The notes: generated by a model not told the origin, from the letters alone. DNA of 6,998 bases from Kiloniellales bacterium (GCA_022360075.1 JAKSDN010000307.1:1-6998); one strand, 5' to 3'; counted from the first letter of the stretch, positions 1 through 5,032 are shown. Program-made: numbers and translations.

Positions 1-138
1 ACCTACAGCCGGCGCCGCCATGGTTTCTTCGATAGCCACGGCCGCCGTCTCAGCCTTCCGCTCAACCACTATGTTTATGGGCCCGGGGGCAACATCGGTG
101 CCGCCGCGACGGCGCAGCGCAGCCGGAATGGCTCCTAA
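1..138 (+). CDS. C-terminal end of an unrecognised protein (partial)
   Basis: Frame 1 is open from the window edge to a TAA at 136-138, giving 45 residues that end in ATAQRSRNGS. Third codon positions are mostly G or C, more so than in frame 2, which is also open (to TGA at 172-174); frame 3 closes early. The tail contains HGFFDSHGRR and then LPLNHYVYGPGG, rich in His, Tyr, Asn and Gly, which looks like real protein rather than an out-of-frame shadow. I do not recognise the family and the start lies outside the window. The gene ends 37 bases before the first 133-bp repeat and converges with the minus-strand operon ending at 353. Frame 2 remains a possible alternative. Confidence 0.5.
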   Translation, partial: TYSRRRHGFFDSHGRRLSLPLNHYVYGPGGNIGAAATAQRSRNGS

Positions 139-175
139 CGAAGCGGCGTCCCAAGCCAACCTTCACGACATGTGA

Positions 176-308
176 CTAGTGGTTCAATTCCGACACTTGA
201 GTCCGATGAAATTGGATCAAGTGTCGACCAGAATTGAACCCAAACAAAAAGTTACCTAGTGGAGCGGCCCGACATTCCGGGATCGGAATGTTGGAGTCGT
301 ACCACTAG
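176..308 (+). repeat. 133-bp two-hairpin MITE-like repeat, copy 1
   Basis: The element begins CTAGTGGTTC and ends CCACTAG, so its ends are imperfect terminal inverted repeats. It holds two fold-back modules. Hairpin A pairs 181-190 with 231-240 and 191-200 with 217-226, leaving a 4-base bulge (227-230) and a 16-base loop. Hairpin B pairs CTAGTGG at 256-262 with CCACTAG at 302-308 and, inside, ACATTCCG at 272-279 with CGGAATGT at 284-291. A second copy at 3961-4093 lies in the opposite orientation, has the same length and differs at 7 positions. The sequences outside the two copies are unrelated, which fixes the boundaries. It has no coding capacity. The CTAG ends would suit an IS630-type non-autonomous element (that family targets CTAG and duplicates TA), but this assignment is inference. 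It sits in the gap between two converging gene ends. Confidence 0.9.
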
Positions 309-352
309 AGAGCCGCTTGCCGCGGCCAGGGCCTTGCTGGAATGCAGGACCG

Positions 353-835
353 CTAGTTCTCCGCTGCCATCTGCTTGGGCGGCGGGGCTTCCTGCGGCTC
401 GGCGTAGAACATGCGCTCGCCTTCGATGCGCTCGGCCGCCTGCCGCAGTCGAACGCGCACCGAGCCACCTTCCTGCTCGGCCGTGCGCTGAGCCTCATGC
501 AACTCGCGCGCCATCTGCTCGTCCCAGGGCAGCTTGTAGGCGCGGGGATCGGAGGCGCCCTCGCGGTCGATCCAAATGTAAATCGCCACGTCCTCTTCCA
601 TCTTGGCGGCGATCACTTTCGTCTCTTCGCTGATCGGCGGCGACCATTCGACGAGCACCGGCTTGGGTCGGCTCAAGAGATCGACGACGGTCAGATAGGA
701 AAGCGGCAGAAACACCGCTACCAAGGCGAGGGCGAAGAGCTTCCACCGCCGGCCCCTGCCCGACCAGATCGCGATGTTGGCGAGCGCCGCGACGATCGCG
801 CCCAAAACGACGAACCAAGGCACGAGCTCGGACAT
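353..835 (-). CDS. Two-helix membrane protein, third gene of the stator-like operon
   Basis: This 160-residue protein is not from a family I recognise. It has hydrophobic segments at about residues 7-24 and 33-54, separated by the basic loop SGRGRRWK (25-32). By the positive-inside rule the loop is cytoplasmic and both the N-terminus and the long C-terminal part are periplasmic. The C-terminal region (55-160) contains VLVEWSPP, then EDVAIYIWIDREG (81-93), then AYKLPWDEQMARELHEAQ (99-116), a probable amphipathic helix, and ends in the proline-rich stretch EPQEAPPPK. The start codon overlaps the stop of the upstream gene by one base (TGATG), so the two are probably translationally coupled and made in fixed proportion. 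It is the last gene of the operon; the 133-bp repeat lies 44 bases beyond its stop. A role as third subunit of the channel complex is inferred from gene order and topology only. Confidence 0.85.
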   Translation of the reverse strand: MSELVPWFVVLGAIVAALANIAIWSGRGRRWKLFALALVAVFLPLSYLTVVDLLSRPKPVLVEWSPPISEETKVIAAKMEEDVAIYIWIDREGASDPRAYKLPWDEQMARELHEAQRTAEQEGGSVRVRLRQAAERIEGERMFYAEPQEAPPPKQMAAEN

Positions 836-1434
836 CAGGACCCACTCCTCAAGGCGGTTGGCAGGTCGTGAACGCTGCCGGGCACCAGGCGCGCCCTCTC
901 GTCGATCTCGAAGCGGAAGGCCGTCAGCTCCTGGCCCTCGTGCAACAGATCGACCTTTTTCGAGAGGATCTCACGGGCGGATTCCTGCGGTGCGCGCTTC
1001 AGGCTGATCGCGATCGACACCGGGACCGGATAGATGCCGGCCTTGTTTCGATAGAGGTGCACGTTGATCGCGTAGGGCCCCTCGGGAATGCCGCGGCTGT
1101 AGGTGACCTCGTAGTTCAGCTTCGTGAAGTCGCCCTGCAGGCCGAGGTCGTCCCGCAGAAGGTTGAAAACGGTGCCGCCCTTGTTCGAGTAGCCGACGGG
1201 TCGATGATCCATGGCCTGAACCCAGAGATCGACGTCGGCATCGACCTCGTCGGGCCAACGGATCTCGACGATCAGGTTTCCGGGATTCGGCCGATCGACC
1301 TGATCTTTGGTCGGCGGATTCAGATGCGGCAGGAGCAGCAGGACGATCGCCACGAAGCCGGCCAGGGCCAGCATGATGACATCGCGAAATACCGTATCAC
1401 TGCCGTCCGCCTCTAGGTGATCAAGACCTTGCAT
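835..1434 (-). CDS. ExbD/MotB-like anchored protein with beta-rich periplasmic domain
   Basis: A short cytoplasmic N-terminus is followed by one membrane helix at about residues 18-38 (RDVIMLALAGF, then VAIVLLLLP). The Asp-Val-x-Met-Leu opening matches the ExbD/TolR pattern, where this Asp carries the proton, so D18 is the predicted channel residue. The periplasmic part (45-199) does not look like an ExbD, TolR or OmpA domain. It has IRWPDEVDADVDLWV (58-72), an YSNKGG turn (82-87), RDDLG (94-98) and IPEGPYAINVHLYRN. This resembles beta-sandwich domains of the DUF2135/YfaP type with a DVDLHV-like strand, a tentative match. ATG 1434 is preceded by GGTGA five bases upstream; a GTG three codons earlier (1443) is an alternative. 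It overlaps the channel gene by 14 bases and the next gene by one base, so one transcript is likely. Subunit role in a stator is inferred. Confidence 0.85.
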   Translation of the reverse strand: MQGLDHLEADGSDTVFRDVIMLALAGFVAIVLLLLPHLNPPTKDQVDRPNPGNLIVEIRWPDEVDADVDLWVQAMDHRPVGYSNKGGTVFNLLRDDLGLQGDFTKLNYEVTYSRGIPEGPYAINVHLYRNKAGIYPVPVSIAISLKRAPQESAREILSKKVDLLHEGQELTAFRFEIDERARLVPGSVHDLPTALRSGS

Positions 1435-2179
1435 TGACTTCACCGAACTCGATGAGACCGGTGATCAGCTTGACCGTGCCGCCGGTCAGAAGCTGATGGT
1501 TGGCCAAGAGCCAGATGTTGAGGATGGCGCCGACCAACGTCGTGTAGAGAGCCGTCGACATGCCGTCGATCATCGTCGAGACCATCGGCGCGATCGCCTT
1601 GACGTTCGAGGCCTGCTCCGGATCGACACCCGACAGGGCGATGACGAAGCCGATGACCGTACCGATGAGGCCGAGCAGAACAAGGCTGTTGGCGGCCTGT
1701 CGGACCATGGCGATCCGTTGGGTCAGCTTGAGGCGCAGGGCCGAGGCCAGCAACCCTCGTCCGTCGCCATCGGTGCCGCGCAGCAGCGAGATGTACTCGG
1801 CGGCCTTGGAGGGCACCAAGGGATCGAAGTTGCGCAGCTTGTCGAGCTCGTGACTGGTCTGCCAGATCCGCACGCCGCAAAAAACCAGCCCGAGCAGGAA
1901 AACCATGAAGATGCCGACAGAAAGATAGGTGCGGTCGGCGGCAATCACCTCGTGCACGAAGCCCAGGGAGTAAGCGACGCCCAAGAGGGCGAAGGCCAGG
2001 ACGTTCAAGAGCGCGAACCGCATCACGAGAAGGGAGCGGTGCTCGTCGCGGGCGTCGCCTTTGACCCGCGCCAAGATCCAGGCGATATGCGCCTGGCCTC
2101 CGCCTTCTCTCTGCTTCTTGTCGAACGAATGCCGCTCTTCGGCTTCCGAGTTTGGATATGCCTGTACTACGTCGACCAT
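1421..2179 (-). CDS. MotA/TolQ/ExbB-family proton channel protein
   Basis: This 252-residue inner-membrane protein belongs to the MotA/TolQ/ExbB family, whose members form a pentamer around two ExbD/TolR/MotB helices and turn proton flow into movement or periplasmic work. Four hydrophobic segments lie at about 55-75, 86-104, 161-182 and 203-227, with a roughly 55-residue cytoplasmic stretch (105-160) between the second and third, a layout closer to MotA than to ExbB. The diagnostic part is the pair of pore helices: ANSLVLLGLIGTVIGFVIAL (163-182) and STMIDGMSTALYTTLVGAIL (201-220). The first 50 residues are charged and Gly/Gln-rich, probably cytoplasmic. ATG 2179 follows GGGAG eight bases upstream. 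It is the first gene of a three-gene operon and overlaps the next gene. No flagellar, Ton or Tol neighbours (fliM, tonB, tolA, tolB, pal) are seen, so naming it motA, exbB or tolQ is not justified. Confidence 0.92.
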   Translation of the reverse strand: MVDVVQAYPNSEAEERHSFDKKQREGGGQAHIAWILARVKGDARDEHRSLLVMRFALLNVLAFALLGVAYSLGFVHEVIAADRTYLSVGIFMVFLLGLVFCGVRIWQTSHELDKLRNFDPLVPSKAAEYISLLRGTDGDGRGLLASALRLKLTQRIAMVRQAANSLVLLGLIGTVIGFVIALSGVDPEQASNVKAIAPMVSTMIDGMSTALYTTLVGAILNIWLLANHQLLTGGTVKLITGLIEFGEVNARS

Positions 2180-2369
2180 GGCCGGCTCTCCCGGTTCCCC
2201 AAGCCCGGCGGGTCTGCTGCCAGCGTTCCTGCGCGGTAGGCTGGCGGACGCTCGACCGCTAGAGAATTGCGGTCCCCACGGGCTCCGGACTATTCACACG
2301 GCCGCCCTGACAACACGACTCGAAGTCGAATCCGACGGGGCGGCCAACAAGCAGCCTGGCCCACTTCGG

Positions 2370-2391
2370 TTAATAATCGTTTACCTAAACG
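2370..2391. promoter_or_regulatory. CtrA-like box and 14-bp palindrome upstream of the stator-like operon
   Basis: In the 267-base gap between the PilZ gene stop and the channel gene start lies the most AT-rich patch of this area. On the plus strand 2370-2384 reads TTAA-TAATCGT-TTAC, one base off the alphaproteobacterial CtrA consensus TTAA-N7-TTAA. Overlapping it, 2378-2391 is CGTTTA-CC-TAAACG, a perfect 6-2-6 inverted repeat of the kind bound by dimeric regulators. It lies about 190 bases upstream of ATG 2179, leaving room for a leader. No clear -35/-10 pair was found. Regulatory function is inferred from base composition, symmetry and position. Confidence 0.3.
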
Positions 2392-2446
2392 TTGACGAAT
2401 TGCGACCTGGCAGGCGATCGGCAGAGGTCAGATCCGTCCGGCGGGC

Positions 2447-2788
2447 TCAGCCGGTCCTCGCCATCAAGCGTTCAATGAAGCGCTTCTGGTCGTCGTTCAG
2501 ATCGATGTAGCGCGCGCCGAGCTCGCCGCGCTGGGAGGAGACTCGCGTGATCTCGATCTCGATCGACTCGCCGAATTCGTCGTCGGTCAGGAAGCGTAGG
2601 GAGGCCCGTTCGCCGCGGCCCGGCCCGAAACCGCCATCGAACAGCATTTGAAGCTTGCCGCTGCCCAGGCCGCCGAGGCTGATGTCGGTCACGGTCACCG
2701 GGACCTGATCGAGCAAGGCAGGCAGCATGACCCCAATCCTGGGGTGCTTGCGACGCTCCTTCACGATCGTGTCACTGTGCGGTTCCAT
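2447..2788 (-). CDS. Single-domain PilZ protein, probable cyclic-di-GMP receptor
   Basis: The 113-residue product is a stand-alone PilZ domain. PilZ proteins bind cyclic-di-GMP and pass the signal to motility, exopolysaccharide or envelope machinery. Both ligand motifs are present: the RxxxR segment in ERRKHPRIG (R13 and R17) and the D/NxSxxG motif as DISLGG (D35, S37, G40). The later beta strands ESIEIEITRVSSQRGELGARYIDL end in the usual ARYIDL-type strand, followed by a C-terminal helix (DDQKRFIERLM). The reading frame stays open upstream to 3550, but the extension overlaps another gene out of frame and lacks PilZ character. ATG 2788 has GAGGG seven bases upstream, which decides the start. 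It lies 74 bases downstream of the exported-protein gene and may share its transcript. No output domain is attached, so its target must be a separate protein. Confidence 0.9.
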   Translation of the reverse strand: MEPHSDTIVKERRKHPRIGVMLPALLDQVPVTVTDISLGGLGSGKLQMLFDGGFGPGRGERASLRFLTDDEFGESIEIEITRVSSQRGELGARYIDLNDDQKRFIERLMARTG

Positions 2789-2862
2789 ATCGCTTCCCTC
2801 GCAGGTTTCCTGGCGCTCCAATGAGCACGCCGGCCGGCTTCCGAGCGCCGGCTTCGTGCGGC

Positions 2863-3300
2863 TCAGCGGCGCCGACGCAACATCTGCACCAGATCCCAAG
2901 CCGCGAACACGAGCTGGTTCGGCGGCTGCTTGCGGCAGTAGTCGTCGATCCATTTCAGAAGGTAATCGCCGTCCTGTCGTTCGCTGACGTCGAACTCCTT
3001 GTGGACGAACTGGTTGTAGGCCGTGATGTACCCGGCAACCCACATCTCGCTCTGCGATGCCGAGGGATTGCCTTCCTGCCGGTCGGCAAGCCAGCGCTCG
3101 CAGGTCAGATTGCCCGAGCCGAAGACGCGGAACTGACCGGAGGCATCCGCCGACTCCGCGGCGGCGCCGAAACCCATGCCGGCGATCAGCACGACGGTCA
3201 GCGCGACCGCAGAGATCAGGAGACGACCGCTGGACCTGCCGGCCCCGGCCCACCGACTTCTCAGCGCGTCGCCCGCGTCTCTTCCGCCCTTCTTGTCCAC
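2863..3300 (-). CDS. Exported small protein with conserved Cys/Trp motif pattern
   Basis: The proposed 145-residue product starts at GTG 3300, preceded by AAGGTGG about seven bases upstream; the frame is open to 3498, but the upstream residues look non-coding. A basic N-terminus is followed by one hydrophobic stretch (27-47, LLISAVALTVVLIAGMGFG) and AAAESADA, a likely signal peptide cleaved near residues 48-53, or an anchor. The mature part has FGSGNLTCERWL (60-71), MWVAGYITAYN (86-96) and WIDDYCRKQP (117-126). C67 and C122 could form a disulfide in the periplasm. The pattern C-x2-W, W-x2-GY-x-TAYN, W-x3-YC-x3-P recurs in small exported proteins of Alphaproteobacteria that have no assigned function, as far as I can recall. 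It precedes the PilZ gene by 74 bases. The start is less certain than the gene. Confidence 0.75.
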   Translation of the reverse strand: MDKKGGRDAGDALRSRWAGAGRSSGRLLISAVALTVVLIAGMGFGAAAESADASGQFRVFGSGNLTCERWLADRQEGNPSASQSEMWVAGYITAYNQFVHKEFDVSERQDGDYLLKWIDDYCRKQPPNQLVFAAWDLVQMLRRRR

Positions 3301-3405
3301 GATCGTCCCACCTTCGCTCCAGCCGCCGAAAGGCGCATCGAGGCTGGCGCTGAATGTCCTCGATACACGCCCTTGGCGCTTTGTCGCCTCTATAGGCGGC
3401 ATGTA

Positions 3406-3422
3406 TTGAAAATGCTTTAACC
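3406..3422. promoter_or_regulatory. CtrA-like site in the divergent intergenic region
   Basis: The 299-base gap 3301-3599 separates the exported-protein gene (minus) from the lipoprotein gene (plus) and must hold both promoters. At 3406-3422 the plus strand reads TTGA-AAATGCT-TTAACC, one mismatch from the CtrA consensus TTAA-N7-TTAACC. It is about 105 bases upstream of GTG 3300 and 180 upstream of ATG 3600. I found no convincing paired -35/-10 hexamers for either gene. Short TTAA motifs can arise by chance in AT-rich gaps, so this is a weak call. Confidence 0.28.
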
Positions 3423-3599
3423 AAGTCCCGCCTCGACCTCGGCCCAATCTCGCGCAAAGCCGCAGCCGCGAAGCCTCGGGCGAAGGATCGTCTTCCATGC
3501 GGTGCGGAACACACCGGCGACGGCGCGTTAACCCTGTCTCTCAAGCGCATCTCAACGCCGCTGGCTTAGACTGTCGAGTTCCGGTCAATGGAGGTGACG

Positions 3600-3872
3600 A
3601 TGCGTGCGAAGGCTCTGGCGCTGGTGCTGAGCATGGCGATGCTTCTCGCCGGCTGCGCCCAGATGCGGCTCGATGAGAGCAAGAAATACCCCATCACCGG
3701 TGCTGCGGCCGCCGCGACGGCGGGCGTTGCCATCGGCACGGGTCTCGGCGACCCGATCGCTGGTGCTCTAGTCGGCGGCGTGATCGGCGCGGTCGCCGGT
3801 CTGATCTATGCCGAGTACTGGAAGGACGAAGTCGAAGGTCCCAGCCCTGCCACCGTCGACGGCAATCAATAG
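3600..3872 (+). CDS. Small glycine-zipper lipoprotein
   Basis: The 90-residue product has a lipoprotein signal: MRAKALALVLSMAMLLAGC, with lipobox L16-A17-G18-C19 and Ala at +2, which favours the outer membrane under the usual Lol rule. After a short polar linker (20-33) comes a Gly/Ala-rich segment, about 34-73, with small residues at regular spacing (GVAIGTGLGDPIAGALVGG and IGAVAGLIY), typical of a glycine-zipper membrane hairpin. A short acidic tail (YWKDEVEG) follows. ATG 3600 is chosen over the in-frame ATG 3588 because GGAGG lies five bases before it and the signal peptide then starts correctly. No enzymatic role is visible; a structural role in the outer membrane is inferred. It converges with the surface-antigen-like gene, with a possible terminator and a 133-bp repeat between them. 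Confidence 0.85.
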   Translation: MRAKALALVLSMAMLLAGCAQMRLDESKKYPITGAAAAATAGVAIGTGLGDPIAGALVGGVIGAVAGLIYAEYWKDEVEGPSPATVDGNQ

Positions 3873-3922
3873 TCCTTCGCCGCAATCCGCGCGATCGCGC
3901 TCAACGGCCGCCCAAAAACGAA

Positions 3923-3952
3923 AGCCCGCCGATCCGGACGGAAAGGCGGGCT
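3923..3952 (+). terminator. Probable intrinsic terminator after the lipoprotein gene
   Basis: AGCCCGCC (3923-3930) pairs perfectly with GGCGGGCT (3945-3952) around a 14-base loop. It lies 50 bases after the lipoprotein stop, and an A-rich run (AAAAACGAAA) precedes it. The T tract on the plus strand is weak (GCCTCGTT), so termination may be partial. Read from the minus strand, the upstream A-rich run gives a TTTCGTTTTT tail, which would also suit termination of transcription coming from the 4116 gene. Confidence 0.55.
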
Positions 3953-3960
3953 GCCTCGTT

Positions 3961-4093
3961 CTAGTGGTTCGACTCCGACATTCCGATCCCGGAATGCCGG
4001 GCCGCCCCACTAGATAACTCTTTGTTTGGGTTCAATTCTGGTCGACACTTGATCCAATTTCATCGGACTCAAGTATCGGAATTGAACCACTAG
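3961..4093 (-). repeat. 133-bp two-hairpin MITE-like repeat, copy 2 (inverted)
   Basis: Reverse-complemented, this stretch matches 176-308 over its full 133 bases with 7 substitutions and no gaps. It ends in CTAG on both sides. Here the outermost ten bases form perfect terminal inverted repeats (CTAGTGGTTC and GAACCACTAG), whereas copy 1 has one mismatch there. Hairpin A maps to 4029-4088 and hairpin B to 3961-4013. Most substitutions inside stems keep pairing through G-T wobbles or restored pairs when read in the copy-1 orientation. It lies between two converging genes, 22 bases from the stop at 4116 and 9 bases from the hairpin at 3923-3952, so it could also act as a transcript end. Confidence 0.9.
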
Positions 4094-4115
4094 CGGCAGG
4101 GTTCGGGTGGCCGCC

Positions 4116-4616
4116 CTAGGACTGGATCTCCCAGCTCCCGTCTTCCTTGCGGCAGGCCGTGCCGTAGCCTTTTTCGGTCTTGCCGCTGACGGTGACCGTC
4201 TGCTCGAACTCTCGACAGTACTGGCCGCTCGAGGCCTGATAGGTCCGTACCGGCGTCACCGTGCCCGAATTGCCGCTGTCCGGGTTGTTCCAGGCCACCG
4301 TCGTGCCGCTCTTCTGGGTCTCCAGCGACTGCTGGGTAGTATGGACCACTTGCTGCTGATCCTGGCAAGTCAGGGCCTTGCCGACCTGATTGCCGACCAG
4401 ACCGCCAACCAACACGCCTGCCCCGGTAAAGGCGAGCTGGCCGGTCCCGCTGCCGAACTGAGAGCCGACGAGGCCGCCCAGCGCCGCGCCGCCCAGGGTG
4501 CCCAGCAAGGCGCCTCCGCTCCAGTTGCTGCAGTCCTGTGCCGCTTGGACGCCACCGCCGCTGAGGCCAACCACCATTGCGGCTGCCGCTGCGATCATTG
4601 TGATTCTGCGCTTCAT
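4116..4616 (-). CDS. Glycine-zipper surface-antigen-like exported protein
   Basis: This 166-residue protein fits the Rickettsia 17-kDa antigen / RT0821-type surface-antigen family. A signal peptide (1-25) ends VQA-AQD, which suits signal peptidase I; no lipobox is present, although many relatives are lipoproteins. Residues 33-80 form a glycine-zipper two-helix segment (GGALLGTLGGAALGGLVGSQ, and GVLVGGLVGNQVGKAL). The C-terminal domain carries the family signature YCREFEQTVTVSGKTEKGYG (133-152), followed by TACRKEDGSWEI. Four cysteines (29, 84, 134, 155) could pair in the periplasm. ATG 4616 follows GGGGGAG closely and is far better supported than the open extension to 4808, which overlaps a small gene in another frame. 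It begins 11 bases after the 54-residue gene upstream and probably shares its mRNA. The role is structural, in the outer membrane or periplasm, and not known in detail. Confidence 0.88.
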   Translation of the reverse strand: MKRRITMIAAAAAMVVGLSGGGVQAAQDCSNWSGGALLGTLGGAALGGLVGSQFGSGTGQLAFTGAGVLVGGLVGNQVGKALTCQDQQQVVHTTQQSLETQKSGTTVAWNNPDSGNSGTVTPVRTYQASSGQYCREFEQTVTVSGKTEKGYGTACRKEDGSWEIQS

Positions 4617-4627
4617 AACGCTCCCCC

Positions 4628-4792
4628 TTAGACGCGATTGACTGCTTGGCCGTGCTCGGCGACACGCTCCCGTTCGTCGCCATCGGCCGCTGCGTAAACG
4701 CCGGACTCGGTTGTGATCGCCAGCACCAGAGGCAAGAAGACGATCCCCACGAGGATCATCAAAGCGCCAAGCGATAGCGAATCCAATCCCAT
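4628..4792 (-). CDS. 54-residue single-helix membrane mini-protein
   Basis: A small frame starts at ATG 4792 and stops at TAA 4628-4630. The translation begins MGLDSLSLGALMILVGIVFL, continues PLVLAITTESGVYAAADGDE and ends RERVAEHGQAVNRV. Residues 6-27 form one clear membrane helix; the remaining tail is polar and charged. GAGGAG lies eight bases before the ATG, and the stop is 11 bases before the next start, with that gene's GGGGGAG directly after it. Spacing, a ribosome site and a coherent hydrophobic segment all argue that it is real, although it is easily missed by length cut-offs. I do not recognise a family. It may be an inner-membrane helper co-produced with the surface-antigen-like protein, which is inference from the shared mRNA. 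Confidence 0.7.
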   Translation of the reverse strand: MGLDSLSLGALMILVGIVFLPLVLAITTESGVYAAADGDERERVAEHGQAVNRV

Positions 4793-4800
4793 CAGTCCGG

Positions 4801-4823
4801 CTCCTCATTCTCGATGCTGAGGA
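4801..4823 (-). promoter_or_regulatory. Hairpin that could cover the ribosome site of the mini-protein gene
   Basis: On the minus strand TCCTCA (4818-4823) can pair with TGAGGA (4802-4807), and the latter contains most of the GAGGAG ribosome site for ATG 4792. The intervening ten bases begin GCAT, so the segment resembles the TCCTCA-GCA-TGAGGAGC core of the palindromic repeat at 5061-5079 with a short insertion. A six-pair stem is modest; a regulatory effect is only possible. Confidence 0.3.
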
Positions 4824-4852
4824 AAACGTGGGCGCTCCAAGGCCGGAGCCTA

Positions 4853-4866
4853 GTGATGGGCATCAC
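4853..4866. promoter_or_regulatory. 14-bp inverted repeat, possible operator
   Basis: GTGATG-GG-CATCAC is a perfect 6-2-6 inverted repeat 61 bases upstream of ATG 4792. Size and symmetry suit a dimeric regulator near the promoter of the mini-protein and surface-antigen operon. No regulator is identified and chance occurrence is possible. Confidence 0.25.
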
Positions 4867-5032
4867 AAGGAAAGCAGAAAGGCTTGAAGGGAAACAGGCC
4901 AGGACCGTACAGAGTTTGCTATTTCAATGGCTTATGGACCGAAGTGGTAAGAGTGGCAAAAGTCCGGGCGAGAATAGATCGGCGTTCTGCGGCAGGATCG
5001 GCGAGAGGCTTGGAGCGCTGGACAAACAGCCT

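Noticed and set aside
2..174. Frame-2 open reading at the left edge, ending at TGA 172-174
   Set aside because: Third-position G/C is lower than in frame 1 and the composition (Ala, Ser, Pro-rich) looks like a shadow; not fully excluded.
176..308. Integron attC-like recombination site
   Set aside because: The folded shape is suggestive, but the paired core boxes expected of attC are absent, no integrase is present, and the copies are inverted rather than arrayed head to tail.
1496..2239. 247-codon plus-strand open frame
   Set aside because: Antisense of the MotA/TolQ/ExbB gene; composition is Asp/Arg/Gln/Gly-rich and no ribosome site is visible.
2438..2454. CCGGC/GCCGG hairpin at the end of the PilZ gene as a terminator
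   Set aside because: Only five pairs and no T tract follows on the minus strand; common by chance in GC-rich DNA.
2833..2852. GCCGGC/GCCGGC hairpin between the exported-protein and PilZ genes
   Set aside because: GCCGGC is self-complementary and frequent in GC-rich sequence; there is no T tract, so neither terminator nor attenuator is supported.
2789..3550. Long open extension that would fuse the PilZ protein to about 250 extra residues
   Set aside because: The extension overlaps the exported-protein gene out of frame, is rich in Arg and Gly as shadow frames are, and the PilZ domain has its own ATG with a good ribosome site at 2788.
4617..4808. N-terminal extension of the surface-antigen-like protein
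   Set aside because: It would bury the signal peptide, ignore the strong GGGGGAG site before ATG 4616, and overlaps the well-formed 54-residue gene in another frame.
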